A stretch of DNA of 53,907 nt from the NCBI GenBank assembly GCA_018716085.1, contig DVKK01000061.1, forward strand, positions 1-53,907, written 5' to 3'. Both the position numbers and the translations under genes were made by a program. The notes beneath the pieces are model-generated. The model was not told where the DNA came from and searched no databases. It saw only the letters and a program-made list of their open reading frames with translations. Source of the stretch: Candidatus Ornithoclostridium excrementipullorum (GTDB taxonomy: Bacteria; Bacillota; Clostridia; Christensenellales; UBA3700). Positions 9,323-16,151 of the stretch are shown here, piece after piece (the first letter of the stretch is position 1; every line of letters begins with the position of its first letter).

Positions 9323-10786
9323 ATGGATATGTTCGAAGACGAAGAAAGAGCCCGCGGCGCTTACGCTTACGACGGAGGAGGGTATCCTCCCGCGCCGCCC
9401 AAACGCCGCGTTTCCACCCGCGTCACCGCCGTGATAGTAGCGGTGATAGTCGTTTGTCTTGTCATAGGGGCTCTGTTGTTGGGGATAAACATAGGCAGCA
9501 GCGGTTCGCTGGAAGAGAAAGCGCCTTTCGCGCAGACGGTGCTCGACCTCATCGACAGATACTATTACGAAGATATAGACTGGGAGACGTTTCAGTATTC
9601 CCTCGCCGAAGCGATCGCTTCGGGCGTCGATCCCTATACCGGGCTTATAGAACTTTCTCCCGTGAACGCTTCGAGCGCGCAGTTCGGAGTCACGATATCT
9701 TCCAACGCTTACAACGAACATTTCATCGACCGCGTACAGCAGGGCTCGCCCGCCGCGACAGCCGTGCCCGACAGAGTCTGGGACGTTCGGACCAACGTGA
9801 CATACCCTCCTTCCAGCGCCGAGGAGATACTCGGAGGGGTGGGACTGCGCCGCGGAGATATGATCTACGGCGTCAAGACGGAGGGACAGGACGGCTACGT
9901 CCGCGTTCAGAACGCTTCCGCTTCGGTACTGTCGTCGTACGTTTCGGCGGGGGACACCGCAGGGCTCAGGGTGTACAGATACGGCTACGAGAGCGGAGAG
10001 AGGACGCTCGAATACGTGATAGAGTTTACCCTGACCAAGGAGCTGCTCCACACCGACACCGCTTTCTACGTCGACGGCGACGATATCGGTCTCGGAGCGG
10101 ATCACGGATATATCTATCTCGCCGAGTTCGGCGACACTTCGGTAGACGATTTTGCAGCCGCGGCACAGGCGTTCATAGACGATCCGTCCGCCCCGACCAA
10201 ACTCATACTCGATCTGCGCAGCAACGGCGGAGGCGGCAGCGATATCCTCGGCTTCATCGCCTCGTATTTCGTGAAAGGTGCCGACGGCGGTTCGGACAGA
10301 GTGCCGCTCGCAAGATACGTCTACAATACGGGAGCGGGCGACGGCGAAGCCTGGTTCTATTCTCAGACGAGCATAGAGAGCGCGAAGGATCCGGCCTCGA
10401 TACTGCGTTCGTTTAATTTTTACGACGAAAGGGAAGGCTTCGAATGCGTGGTGTTGACGGACGGAGGCACGGCTTCGAGCGCGGAACTTCTGACGTGGGC
10501 TCTGGATTTTTACAGCGAAAACGGCGTCCCGACGGTAGGAGGAACGACTTACGGCAAAGGCGTAGCCCAGACGGTGTTCACGCTCGAAAACGGAAAGTAC
10601 GAGCTCCTCATCACCAACGGGAGGTACTATCTTCCCGTACGGAACGGTTCGGAGGTGACGTGGACCACGTCTATACACAACGTTGGTATTTCTCCCGCCG
10701 ACGACAATGCGATACGCGCGACCGAGGTCAGGGATTACGGCTTTGACGAGTGTATCCTCCGCGCGGCGGAGCTTATGGCGGACTGA
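9323..10786 (+). CDS. S41-family C-terminal processing peptidase, membrane-anchored
   Basis: This 487-residue serine peptidase has a cytosolic proline-rich N-terminus, one membrane helix (about residues 34-54) and an extracytoplasmic catalytic region. The PDZ-like region (GLRRGDMIYGV) precedes the S41 core: DLRSNGGGGS, then TDGGTASSAELL with the nucleophilic Ser, then TYGKGVAQ with the catalytic Lys. Such enzymes trim or degrade proteins at the envelope. CGGAG lies 6 bp before the ATG, and a TATAAT at 9280-9285 without a clear -35 box may drive it. It follows the degenerate ATPase gene by 81 bp, and a functional link is only possible. Confidence 0.85.
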   Translation: MDMFEDEERARGAYAYDGGGYPPAPPKRRVSTRVTAVIVAVIVVCLVIGALLLGINIGSSGSLEEKAPFAQTVLDLIDRYYYEDIDWETFQYSLAEAIASGVDPYTGLIELSPVNASSAQFGVTISSNAYNEHFIDRVQQGSPAATAVPDRVWDVRTNVTYPPSSAEEILGGVGLRRGDMIYGVKTEGQDGYVRVQNASASVLSSYVSAGDTAGLRVYRYGYESGERTLEYVIEFTLTKELLHTDTAFYVDGDDIGLGADHGYIYLAEFGDTSVDDFAAAAQAFIDDPSAPTKLILDLRSNGGGGSDILGFIASYFVKGADGGSDRVPLARYVYNTGAGDGEAWFYSQTSIESAKDPASILRSFNFYDEREGFECVVLTDGGTASSAELLTWALDFYSENGVPTVGGTTYGKGVAQTVFTLENGKYELLITNGRYYLPVRNGSEVTWTTSIHNVGISPADDNAIRATEVRDYGFDECILRAAELMAD

Positions 10787-10810
10787 TCCGCGGCAATGCC
10801 GTTCCGGGCG

Positions 10811-10839
10811 TTGACAAAACGCTCGGCGGCGTATATAAT
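10811..10839 (+). promoter_or_regulatory. Consensus sigma-70-type promoter
   Basis: TTGACA (10811-10816) and TATAAT (10834-10839) are separated by exactly 17 bp, the best promoter in the window. It should start transcription near 10846, at the head of a structured leader about 150 nt long. Confidence 0.75.
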
Positions 10840-10845
10840 ATCCGG

Positions 10846-10968
10846 TGCAAGCGGAGGGATTCATTCCTCCGACTGCTCGAAAACGCTATCCCCTATCGAT
10901 GAATGTCGGAGAGACGGGCAGACTGAACGACGGTTTTACTTTCGCTCCGCTTTGCGCGGAGCTTTTTT
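10846..10968 (+). promoter_or_regulatory. Candidate cis-regulatory RNA leader (riboswitch or attenuator), class unassigned
   Basis: Between promoter and regulator gene I find a hairpin CGGAGG/CCTCCG (10852-10857 with 10866-10871). Its loop ATTCAT (10859-10864) is complementary to ATGAAT at 10899-10904. CTCCGAC (10867-10873) can instead pair with GTCGGAG (10905-10911), which excludes the first hairpin. CTGCTC (10873-10878) can pair with GGGCAG (10916-10921). GTCGGAG also resembles one arm of the terminator at 10944-10968. Mutually exclusive pairings plus a terminator are the hallmark of ligand- or protein-sensing leaders. The motifs of TPP, SAM-I, FMN, glycine and guanidine-I switches are not evident. 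Confidence 0.5.
10944..10968 (+). terminator. Intrinsic terminator inside the leader
   Basis: GCTCCGC (10944-10950), loop TTTGC, GCGGAGC (10956-10962), then six T. It lies after the consensus promoter and 27 bp before the ATG of the TM1266-like gene, so it would stop transcription early unless the leader refolds. Confidence 0.75.
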
Positions 10969-10994
10969 ATCGGTATCGGGACAATGGAGGCATT

Positions 10995-11300
10995 ATGGCA
11001 AAGACGGGAGTGGTCGGCATAGTGGTAAGACCCGGCGGAGAGAACGTGCGCAGGATAAACGCTCTGCTTTCCGAATTCGCCGACATCATCGTGGGAAGAA
11101 TGGGCGTGCCCGACAGAGAGAGCGGCGTCAATACGATCGCGCTGATCGTGCGCGGCGAGAACGAGAGCATATCCGCTCTGTGCGGAAAACTGGGCAAGAT
11201 AGACAGCGTGCGCGTCAAATCCGCGGTGGTCGCGGTGGACGCCGAAAGACGGACCGACGCGCAAGGCACGGACAACGGCAGACAGTCTACGGAGGTATAA
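10995..11300 (+). CDS. TM1266-family putative iron-only hydrogenase system regulator
   Basis: This 101-residue ACT-like protein matches the TM1266 family, small putative regulators usually encoded near [FeFe]-hydrogenase maturation genes. Recognisable are GVVGIVV at the N-terminus, DIIVGRMGVPDRESGVNTIALIV in the centre, and ISALCGKLGKIDSV. About 20 polar residues extend the C-terminus beyond the usual length of about 80. GGAGG lies 4 bp before the ATG. It ends 3 bp before the ABC importer lipoprotein, so the four genes probably form one unit. Biochemical function is not known for the family. Confidence 0.78.
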   Translation: MAKTGVVGIVVRPGGENVRRINALLSEFADIIVGRMGVPDRESGVNTIALIVRGENESISALCGKLGKIDSVRVKSAVVAVDAERRTDAQGTDNGRQSTEV

Positions 11301-11303
11301 TAT

Positions 11304-12299
11304 ATGAAAAGAAAAATATTCGCGCTGGCAGTCGCGGCGGCGGTATTGTTCACGCTCGCGTTTGCGGCGGGCTGCGACACGGATACGGACGGATACACTT
11401 TCGTCGTACCCGACGGGGCTCCCGCGCTGGGAGTAGTCAACATTTTGGACGGAACGGCGATAGACGGGGTAGAGAAGCCCGAGATAGTGCCGTCGAATAC
11501 CATATCCACCCGCGCGGTGCAGGCGGATATCGCGGTCGTGCCCGCAAATCTCGCGGCAAATCTGTACAATCAGGGACAGGACGTGAAGCTGGTCGGAACG
11601 CTTACGCACGGCAACCTGTACGTGCTCGGCGCGAATGCCGACGACGTCGCGCAGCTGTCCGATCTGGAAGGAAAACTCGTCTGTTCGATAGGTCAGAACA
11701 GCGTGCCCGACTTTGTTTTCCGCAAACTGCTTGCGGACGCAGGTCTGGAATACGCGACGGGCGACGCCGCGCAGGCGGGAAAGGTCACCGTAAGATATTT
11801 CGCCAACGGCTCCGAAGTCGTGCAACAACTCATACAGGCGAAGAATTCCGGTTCCGCTCTTATAGGCGTTCTCGCCGAGCCTGCGGTGACCAACGCGAAA
11901 GACAAGGGACTCAGCGAGCTGTTCGATCTTCAAGCCCTGTGGCAGAAAGCGTCGGGAGGCGAGGTCAAAGGATACTCGCAGGCGGTACTGATCGTCAAGA
12001 GCAAAGTAGCCGAGGACGAGGCTGTGATGAGCGCCCTGATATCGGCGCTCGAAGCCAACGGCGATTTCGTCATCGAAAACAGCGAAAGAGTGGCGGAGAT
12101 CATCGCCGCGGCATATCCGCAGAGTTCGTTCGCGGGACAGACGTTCGGCACAGCCACGTTGGAACGCTGTAACTGCGGCTTCGTATCCGCCGCGGACGGC
12201 AGACAGGCGTACGAAACGATGCTGAACGCGATAATGGATATCAATCCTCAGGCGATAGGCGGCAAGCTGCCCGACGTCGATTTCTATTACGGGGGCTGA
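11304..12299 (+). CDS. NitT/TauT-type ABC transporter substrate-binding lipoprotein
   Basis: This 331-residue exported protein has a lipoprotein signal: MKRK, a hydrophobic core, and lipobox LAFAAGC with the acylated Cys around residue 24. The mature part resembles NMT1/ThiY/SsuA-like binding proteins, with an early VVPDGAPALG ligand-loop region and STRAVQADIAVVPANLAA. The ligand cannot be read from sequence; known relatives bind sulfonates, nitrate, bicarbonate or pyrimidines. GGAGG precedes the ATG, and the stop overlaps the permease start by one base. Confidence 0.82.
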   Translation: MKRKIFALAVAAAVLFTLAFAAGCDTDTDGYTFVVPDGAPALGVVNILDGTAIDGVEKPEIVPSNTISTRAVQADIAVVPANLAANLYNQGQDVKLVGTLTHGNLYVLGANADDVAQLSDLEGKLVCSIGQNSVPDFVFRKLLADAGLEYATGDAAQAGKVTVRYFANGSEVVQQLIQAKNSGSALIGVLAEPAVTNAKDKGLSELFDLQALWQKASGGEVKGYSQAVLIVKSKVAEDEAVMSALISALEANGDFVIENSERVAEIIAAAYPQSSFAGQTFGTATLERCNCGFVSAADGRQAYETMLNAIMDINPQAIGGKLPDVDFYYGG

Positions 12300-13093
12300 T
12301 GAGCGGCGCGGACGCGAAAAAAAAGCTCGCGGCGGCGAGCTCGGTATTGTATCCGATAGGCGCGGCGGCGTTTATCGTCGCGCTGTGGGCTGTCACAGCC
12401 GCCGCCGCAGGAAACGAACTACTCGTCCCGTCCGTGGGGGAGACGTTTGCGGGGCTGTGGGAGATGCTCGGGGAGAGCGCTACATACGCCGCGATAGGCG
12501 GGACGGTGCTGCGCTCTCTGGAAGGTTTCGCGCTCGCTTTTGCGGCGGCGCTTTTGTTCGCCGCGCCGGCGGTCGTCTGGGCGCCGTGCAGGAAGCTGTT
12601 CGCGCCGTTCATGGCGATCATGCGTTCCGTGCCGACCATGTCGGTGATAATGCTCTCTTTGCTCTGGGCGACGGGCGCGGTCACTCCGCTCATCGTCGTG
12701 TTCATGACCGTCTTCCCCGTGATATATTCGTCGTTCATCGCGGCGGCGGACGGCGTGGATCGCAAAGCCGTGCAGATGGCGGCGATATATCGTGTCCCGC
12801 TCGGGACGCGGGTCATCAGACTGTATCTGCCTAGCGTGCTGCCTCAGATATTCGAGAGCGCCCGTTCCACGCTGTCGCTGACTTTGAAGATCACGATCGC
12901 GGCGGAAGTGCTCGCGCAGACGCGCGACAGTATAGGCGTGGGTATGCAGCAGGCTCAGAGTATGTTGCAGACGGACAGGCTCCTTGCCTGGACGTTGATA
13001 GCGGTAGTGCTCGGCGCGATAGCGGAACTTGCGGTGACTGCCGTCGCCGCGGCGGTAAGGAGGCTGAGATATGCTCGTCGTAAAAGGGCTTGA
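12299..13093 (+). CDS. NitT/TauT-type ABC transporter permease
   Basis: This 264-residue inner-membrane protein has about six hydrophobic helices. The BPD_transp_1 coupling segment is seen as EAA-like ADGVDRKAVQMAAIYRVP followed by RLYLPSVLPQIFES, which docks with the ATPase. It resembles SsuC/TauC/ThiX permeases. TGATG joins it to the binding protein, and it overlaps the ATPase gene by 23 bp, indicating translational coupling. Confidence 0.88.
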   Translation: MSGADAKKKLAAASSVLYPIGAAAFIVALWAVTAAAAGNELLVPSVGETFAGLWEMLGESATYAAIGGTVLRSLEGFALAFAAALLFAAPAVVWAPCRKLFAPFMAIMRSVPTMSVIMLSLLWATGAVTPLIVVFMTVFPVIYSSFIAAADGVDRKAVQMAAIYRVPLGTRVIRLYLPSVLPQIFESARSTLSLTLKITIAAEVLAQTRDSIGVGMQQAQSMLQTDRLLAWTLIAVVLGAIAELAVTAVAAAVRRLRYARRKRA

Positions 13094-13775
13094 ACTCGCT
13101 TACGGGGACAAAAAGATATTCGACGGTTTCGATCTTTCGGTTTCGGACGGCGAGATAGTGTGCGTTCTGGGCAGGTCGGGTTGCGGGAAGACCAGTCTGC
13201 TCAACTGTATCGCGGGCGCTCTGCCGTACGGCGGCAGCATAACGGGCGCGGAAGACGGCGTCGCGTATATATTTCAGGAGCCCAGACTGATATCGGGGCT
13301 GACCGCGGCGCAAAACGTGAAATTCGCCGTATCTCACGCATTGAAAGACAGAGAGAGGGAGAACCGACTCATAGACTCGGCGTTCGAGAAGCTCGGGCTG
13401 TCGGGATTGCAGAACGCTTTTCCCGAAGAACTCAGCGGCGGACAGGCTGCGAGGGTATCGCTTGCGCGGGCGTTCTGTCATCCGTCCGACGTGCTTTTGA
13501 TGGACGAGCCTTTCGGCTCGCTGGATATAGCGGTCAGACTTTCTCTTACCGAATACATTTCCGCGCTTGCTCTGCAACGGCCGCGCACGACGCTTATGGT
13601 TTCGCACGGGATAGAGGAGTGCCTCGATCTTGCGGACCGCGTGATCGTGCTCGGCGGCAGCCCCTGCCGCATATTGCGCGAGATAAAGATCGGCGAAAGA
13701 CGGGGGGAGAGAAGCGCGATGCCCGAAAGGGCGCGGATAACGGACGAGATCAGGGCCGCTCTGTTATCGGAATGA
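13071..13775 (+). CDS. NitT/TauT-type ABC transporter ATP-binding protein
   Basis: This 234-residue ATPase energises the importer. All catalytic motifs are intact: Walker A GRSGCGKTS, Q-loop YIFQEPRL, signature LSGGQ, Walker B VLLMDEPFGSLD and switch histidine MVSHGIEE. This contrasts with the degenerate ATPase at 8150. It is SsuB/TauB-like by length and motifs. A terminator hairpin follows 18 bp after the stop and ends the operon. Confidence 0.92.
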   Translation: MLVVKGLELAYGDKKIFDGFDLSVSDGEIVCVLGRSGCGKTSLLNCIAGALPYGGSITGAEDGVAYIFQEPRLISGLTAAQNVKFAVSHALKDRERENRLIDSAFEKLGLSGLQNAFPEELSGGQAARVSLARAFCHPSDVLLMDEPFGSLDIAVRLSLTEYISALALQRPRTTLMVSHGIEECLDLADRVIVLGGSPCRILREIKIGERRGERSAMPERARITDEIRAALLSE

Positions 13776-13792
13776 CGCGGCATGAACGAATG

Positions 13793-13818
13793 CGGAGCCG
13801 AGGGGCTCCGTATTTTTA
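13793..13818 (+). terminator. Intrinsic terminator after the ABC importer operon
   Basis: CGGAGCC (13793-13799), 4-base loop, GGCTCCG (13804-13810), then TATTTTTAT. Confidence 0.8.
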
Positions 13819-13859
13819 TGCCTGCGTGTGACAGGAAACGAACAGGGAATGAAAGTCCG

Positions 13860-14102
13860 CTAGTTCAGCCTTTTCAGCGACATGTTTATCTCTTCGTCGT
13901 CGGGGAAGGGTTTCGCTTCGGCACGGTCCGGACGCGGAGCCGCGCCGTTGTTCTGCTGAGGCTGCGAGCCGCCGTTGTTTTGCATCGCCATCAGCATGGG
14001 CAGCATCGCGCTCATGTCGGAGCCGCCGCCGTTCATTGCGGCGAGCAGAGGTTTGAGTTGAGGGTTTCCGGCGGCAAGCGCCGCGAGCAGTTTTTCGTCC
14101 AT
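13860..14102 (-). CDS. Small unknown protein, Gln/Asn/Pro-rich centre
   Basis: This 80-residue protein has an Ala/Leu-rich helix (LLAALAAGNPQLKPLLAAM), a Met-rich segment (MSAMLPMLMAMQNN), a Gln/Asn/Gly/Pro linker and an acidic end (FPDDEEINMSLKRLN). I do not recognise a family. It could be a small structural or spore-type protein, but that is a guess. No Shine-Dalgarno precedes the ATG. Instead CAGACA and CATAAT, 18 bp apart on the minus strand, place the -10 box 7 bp from the start codon, as in the probable leaderless genes at 8150 and 18998. Confidence 0.5.
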   Translation of the reverse strand: MDEKLLAALAAGNPQLKPLLAAMNGGGSDMSAMLPMLMAMQNNGGSQPQQNNGAAPRPDRAEAKPFPDDEEINMSLKRLN

Positions 14103-14225
14103 ACAGATAATTATGCCTGAAAAGCGCGGTATATGTCTGCCTCTGTGCGCCTTGCGGAAAACGACGGCGCGCCGCGCACGTTTTCGGATCTTTGCGAATA
14201 TGCTGTCACGGAAGAGGAGGACGGC

Positions 14226-14414
14226 ATGAAGAAATATTACGACGACGGCGCTTCGTACGACGATCTGCGCGCAGCCGCCGACGCGGCGAGAGCGAAGGGC
14301 ACTCTCGACGACGCGTCGCTTGAAGCGTTCTACCGTAAGGTATCTCCGTATCTCACGGCGGAACAGGCGGCAAGACTGCGTGCCATGGTAGATAGTCTTA
14401 AAACCGGCGAATAG
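14226..14414 (+). CDS. Small unknown charged protein
   Basis: The start MKKYYDDGASYDDL at 14226 is favoured by AGGAGG 5 bp upstream, giving 62 residues. The same frame is open back to an ATG at 14133 without a ribosome site. The product is acidic, helical and Ala-rich, with YDDLRAAADAARAKG and LTAEQAARLRAMVDSL, resembling a short two-helix adaptor. No family is recognised. It converges on the cysteine desulfurase-like gene with only 3 bp between stops and no terminator. Confidence 0.6.
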   Translation: MKKYYDDGASYDDLRAAADAARAKGTLDDASLEAFYRKVSPYLTAEQAARLRAMVDSLKTGE

Positions 14415-14417
14415 CGA

Positions 14418-15545
14418 TCATCCGCGGGCGCAGAACAGTCGCATAAGCCTTATCGCTCTTTCGACGTGATAGGGCGTGTTGTCGTATCCGAGGCTCATTC
14501 TGACCGTGCCCGTATCGAGCGTTCCCATGAAACTGTGCATCAGCGGCGCGCAGTGCAGTCCGCTGCGGACGGCGACGCCGTTGTCGTCCAGATAGTCGGC
14601 TATCTCGGTCGAATCGTATCCGCTCACGTTGAACGACAGCACTCCGAGAGGAGAAGAGGAGTAGACTTTGGCGCCGTTGAGAGAGCGCAGACCGCGTTCC
14701 AGACTTTCGGACAGCGCGGCGACGCGCGCGTTTATCTTTTCGAAGTTGTCGTAAGTCCACTTTGCCGACGCCGCCAGACCCGCTATCGCGGCGGCGTTCA
14801 GCGTTCCGCTTTCGAACCCCTCGGGGATACCTTTGGGTTGGACCGGACTTTCGCTTTCCGTGCCCGTACCGCCGAAACGTATCGGAGAGAGCGGAACGTC
14901 TTTGTCGAAGATCAGAAAGCCCGACCCCTGCGGTCCGTGCAGACCTTTATGACCCGCGGCGGCGAGCATTACGCCCTTCCTGCGCGACAGGTCGATCCGT
15001 ATATGTCCCAAAGCCTGAGCCCCGTCAAGAAGCAGATACAGACCTTTCTTTTCGCACAGATCGGCGATCTCGTCGATGCGGTTCAGGGCGCCGGTAACGT
15101 TGGACGCACAGTTTACGGCGACGAGCGCGGTGTCTTTTTCAAGGACTTTTTCCACGTCGGCGGCGCTGACGGAAACGCCGTCCGAAGGTTTTGCGTACGA
15201 TATGCGTACTCCCGCGTCTTCGCGAAGTTTTTCGAGCGGTCTCAGCACGGAATTGTGCTCGGTCACGGTGGCGGCGACGTGAGCGCCCGCGAGCAGGTCT
15301 TTCAGTCCCAGTATCGCCAGATTGAGAGCTTCGGTACAGCCCGAAGTGAATACGAGAGCTTTATCGCCGGCTCCGAACAGAGCGGCGAGTTCTCTTCTCG
15401 CCGAGTTCACGCGCGAAGCGCAGGCTATCGCGTCTTTGTGGCTGGCGCGCCCGGGATTTGAGCTTTCCGTAAGTTCGCGGAACATCGCGTCGTACATGCA
15501 CTGCGGCTTGAAGCGGGCGGTTGCGGCGTTGTCGAAATAGATCAT
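14418..15545 (-). CDS. Cysteine desulfurase / selenocysteine lyase-like class V aminotransferase
   Basis: This 375-residue PLP enzyme of the NifS/SufS/Csd group would take sulfur from cysteine, or selenium from selenocysteine. IYFDNAATARFKP opens the protein. TEHNSVLRPL holds the histidine at the cofactor, DGAQALGH the aspartate and AAGHKGLHGPQG the PLP lysine. The mobile-loop cysteine is in RSGLHCAPL. ATG 15545 is chosen over an upstream in-frame GTG (15551) because GAGGTGA then sits at normal distance. It is divergent from a DUF3343 gene, a common partner of such enzymes in clostridial selenium or sulfur loci. No SufU or IscU is adjacent. Confidence 0.85.
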   Translation of the reverse strand: MIYFDNAATARFKPQCMYDAMFRELTESSNPGRASHKDAIACASRVNSARRELAALFGAGDKALVFTSGCTEALNLAILGLKDLLAGAHVAATVTEHNSVLRPLEKLREDAGVRISYAKPSDGVSVSAADVEKVLEKDTALVAVNCASNVTGALNRIDEIADLCEKKGLYLLLDGAQALGHIRIDLSRRKGVMLAAAGHKGLHGPQGSGFLIFDKDVPLSPIRFGGTGTESESPVQPKGIPEGFESGTLNAAAIAGLAASAKWTYDNFEKINARVAALSESLERGLRSLNGAKVYSSSPLGVLSFNVSGYDSTEIADYLDDNGVAVRSGLHCAPLMHSFMGTLDTGTVRMSLGYDNTPYHVERAIRLMRLFCARG

Positions 15546-15601
15546 AGTCACCTCACGATTTTAGGACGGGAATAGTATATTGTATTGAACGGGTTCGCCG
15601 A

Positions 15602-15792
15602 AAATGCCGCGCACAGGCAACAATCGGGATAGAACGGGACGGGCACGAAAACCGCGCCGTATCCGAATGTTCGTCCGACAGCGCGGCCAAATGCCGCGCA
15701 CGGGCAACAATCGGGATAGAGCAGGACGGGCACGAAAACCGTGCCGTATCCGGATGTTCGTCCGACAGCGCGGCCAAATGCCGCGCACGGGC
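15602..15792. repeat. 87-bp tandem repeat, 2.2 copies
   Basis: Copies start at 15602, 15689 and 15776, exactly 87 bp apart. The first two are full length and differ at only a few positions. The third stops after 17 bp. Each begins AAATGCCGCGCAC and includes GGGCACGAAAACCG(T/C)GCC, a small hairpin that is perfect in copy 2. Because 87 is divisible by three, frames stay open through the array on both strands, but the composition is not protein-like. It fills the gap between two divergent genes. Confidence 0.92.
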
Positions 15793-15819
15793 TACATATC
15801 AGGACTGAAGAGGACGGAC

Positions 15820-16053
15820 ATGAAAACTATGTTGCTCGTGTATTCGTCCCGCAGCGCGGCGCTCGACGCAAAGGCGAACCTGGAAAGAGCGGGTATCTAT
15901 TCCCGCGCGGTGTCCACGCCCAGATCGCTCAGCCGCAGCTGCGGGATATCGCTGCAAGTCAACGGCGTGCCGTACGGTACGCTGCGCGGACTTGCCGGAG
16001 GAGCCGCGGTATATTACGGCTCGGACGGCGGTTGGACAAGATACTACGTTTGA
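15820..16053 (+). CDS. DUF3343 putative selenium/sulfur carrier protein
   Basis: This 77-residue protein matches the DUF3343 family: LLVYSSRSAALDAKANLERAGI, then STPRSLSRSCGIS with the conserved CG pair, where the cysteine is proposed to carry selenium or sulfur. The family was named from its position beside NifS-like enzymes, and here one is encoded divergently. The ATG at 15820 has GAGGA 6 bp upstream. The frame extends back into the tandem repeat, but that part is probably untranslated. Confidence 0.85.
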   Translation: MKTMLLVYSSRSAALDAKANLERAGIYSRAVSTPRSLSRSCGISLQVNGVPYGTLRGLAGGAAVYYGSDGGWTRYYV

Positions 16054-16093
16054 AAACTCCGCGGCAAACGCCGCCGATAAATACAGATGCGAA

Positions 16094-16118
16094 ACCGCGC
16101 CCTCGGGGCGCGGTATTT
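16094..16118. terminator. Hairpin terminator between convergent genes
   Basis: ACCGCGCCC (16094-16102), loop TCG, GGGCGCGGT (16106-16114), then ATTTT. It lies between the DUF3343 gene and the convergent WYL gene and may serve both strands, though the T-run is short. Confidence 0.6.
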
Positions 16119-16151
16119 TGCGAAGATCGGTAAAAGATATGTCGGAGAAGT

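Noticed and set aside
7955..10864. Open frame of more than 900 codons on the minus strand
   Set aside because: It runs antisense across the ATPase, the S41 peptidase and their promoters. Its product is Arg/Tyr/Val-rich with no domain, and there is no ribosome site. It is an effect of GC-biased codon use.
10846..10968. TPP, SAM-I or guanidine-I riboswitch
   Set aside because: NitT/TauT importers are often under TPP or guanidine switches, and short pieces such as GGAGGGA recall SAM-I, but the conserved cores of these classes are not found in order.
15553..15788. Short frames on both strands through the 87-bp repeat
   Set aside because: They stay open only because the repeat length is divisible by three. 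Composition is Arg/Pro-rich, and the DUF3343 start with a good ribosome site lies after the repeat.
15602..15792. CRISPR array
   Set aside because: The copies abut with no spacers, the unit is 87 bp and no cas gene is near.
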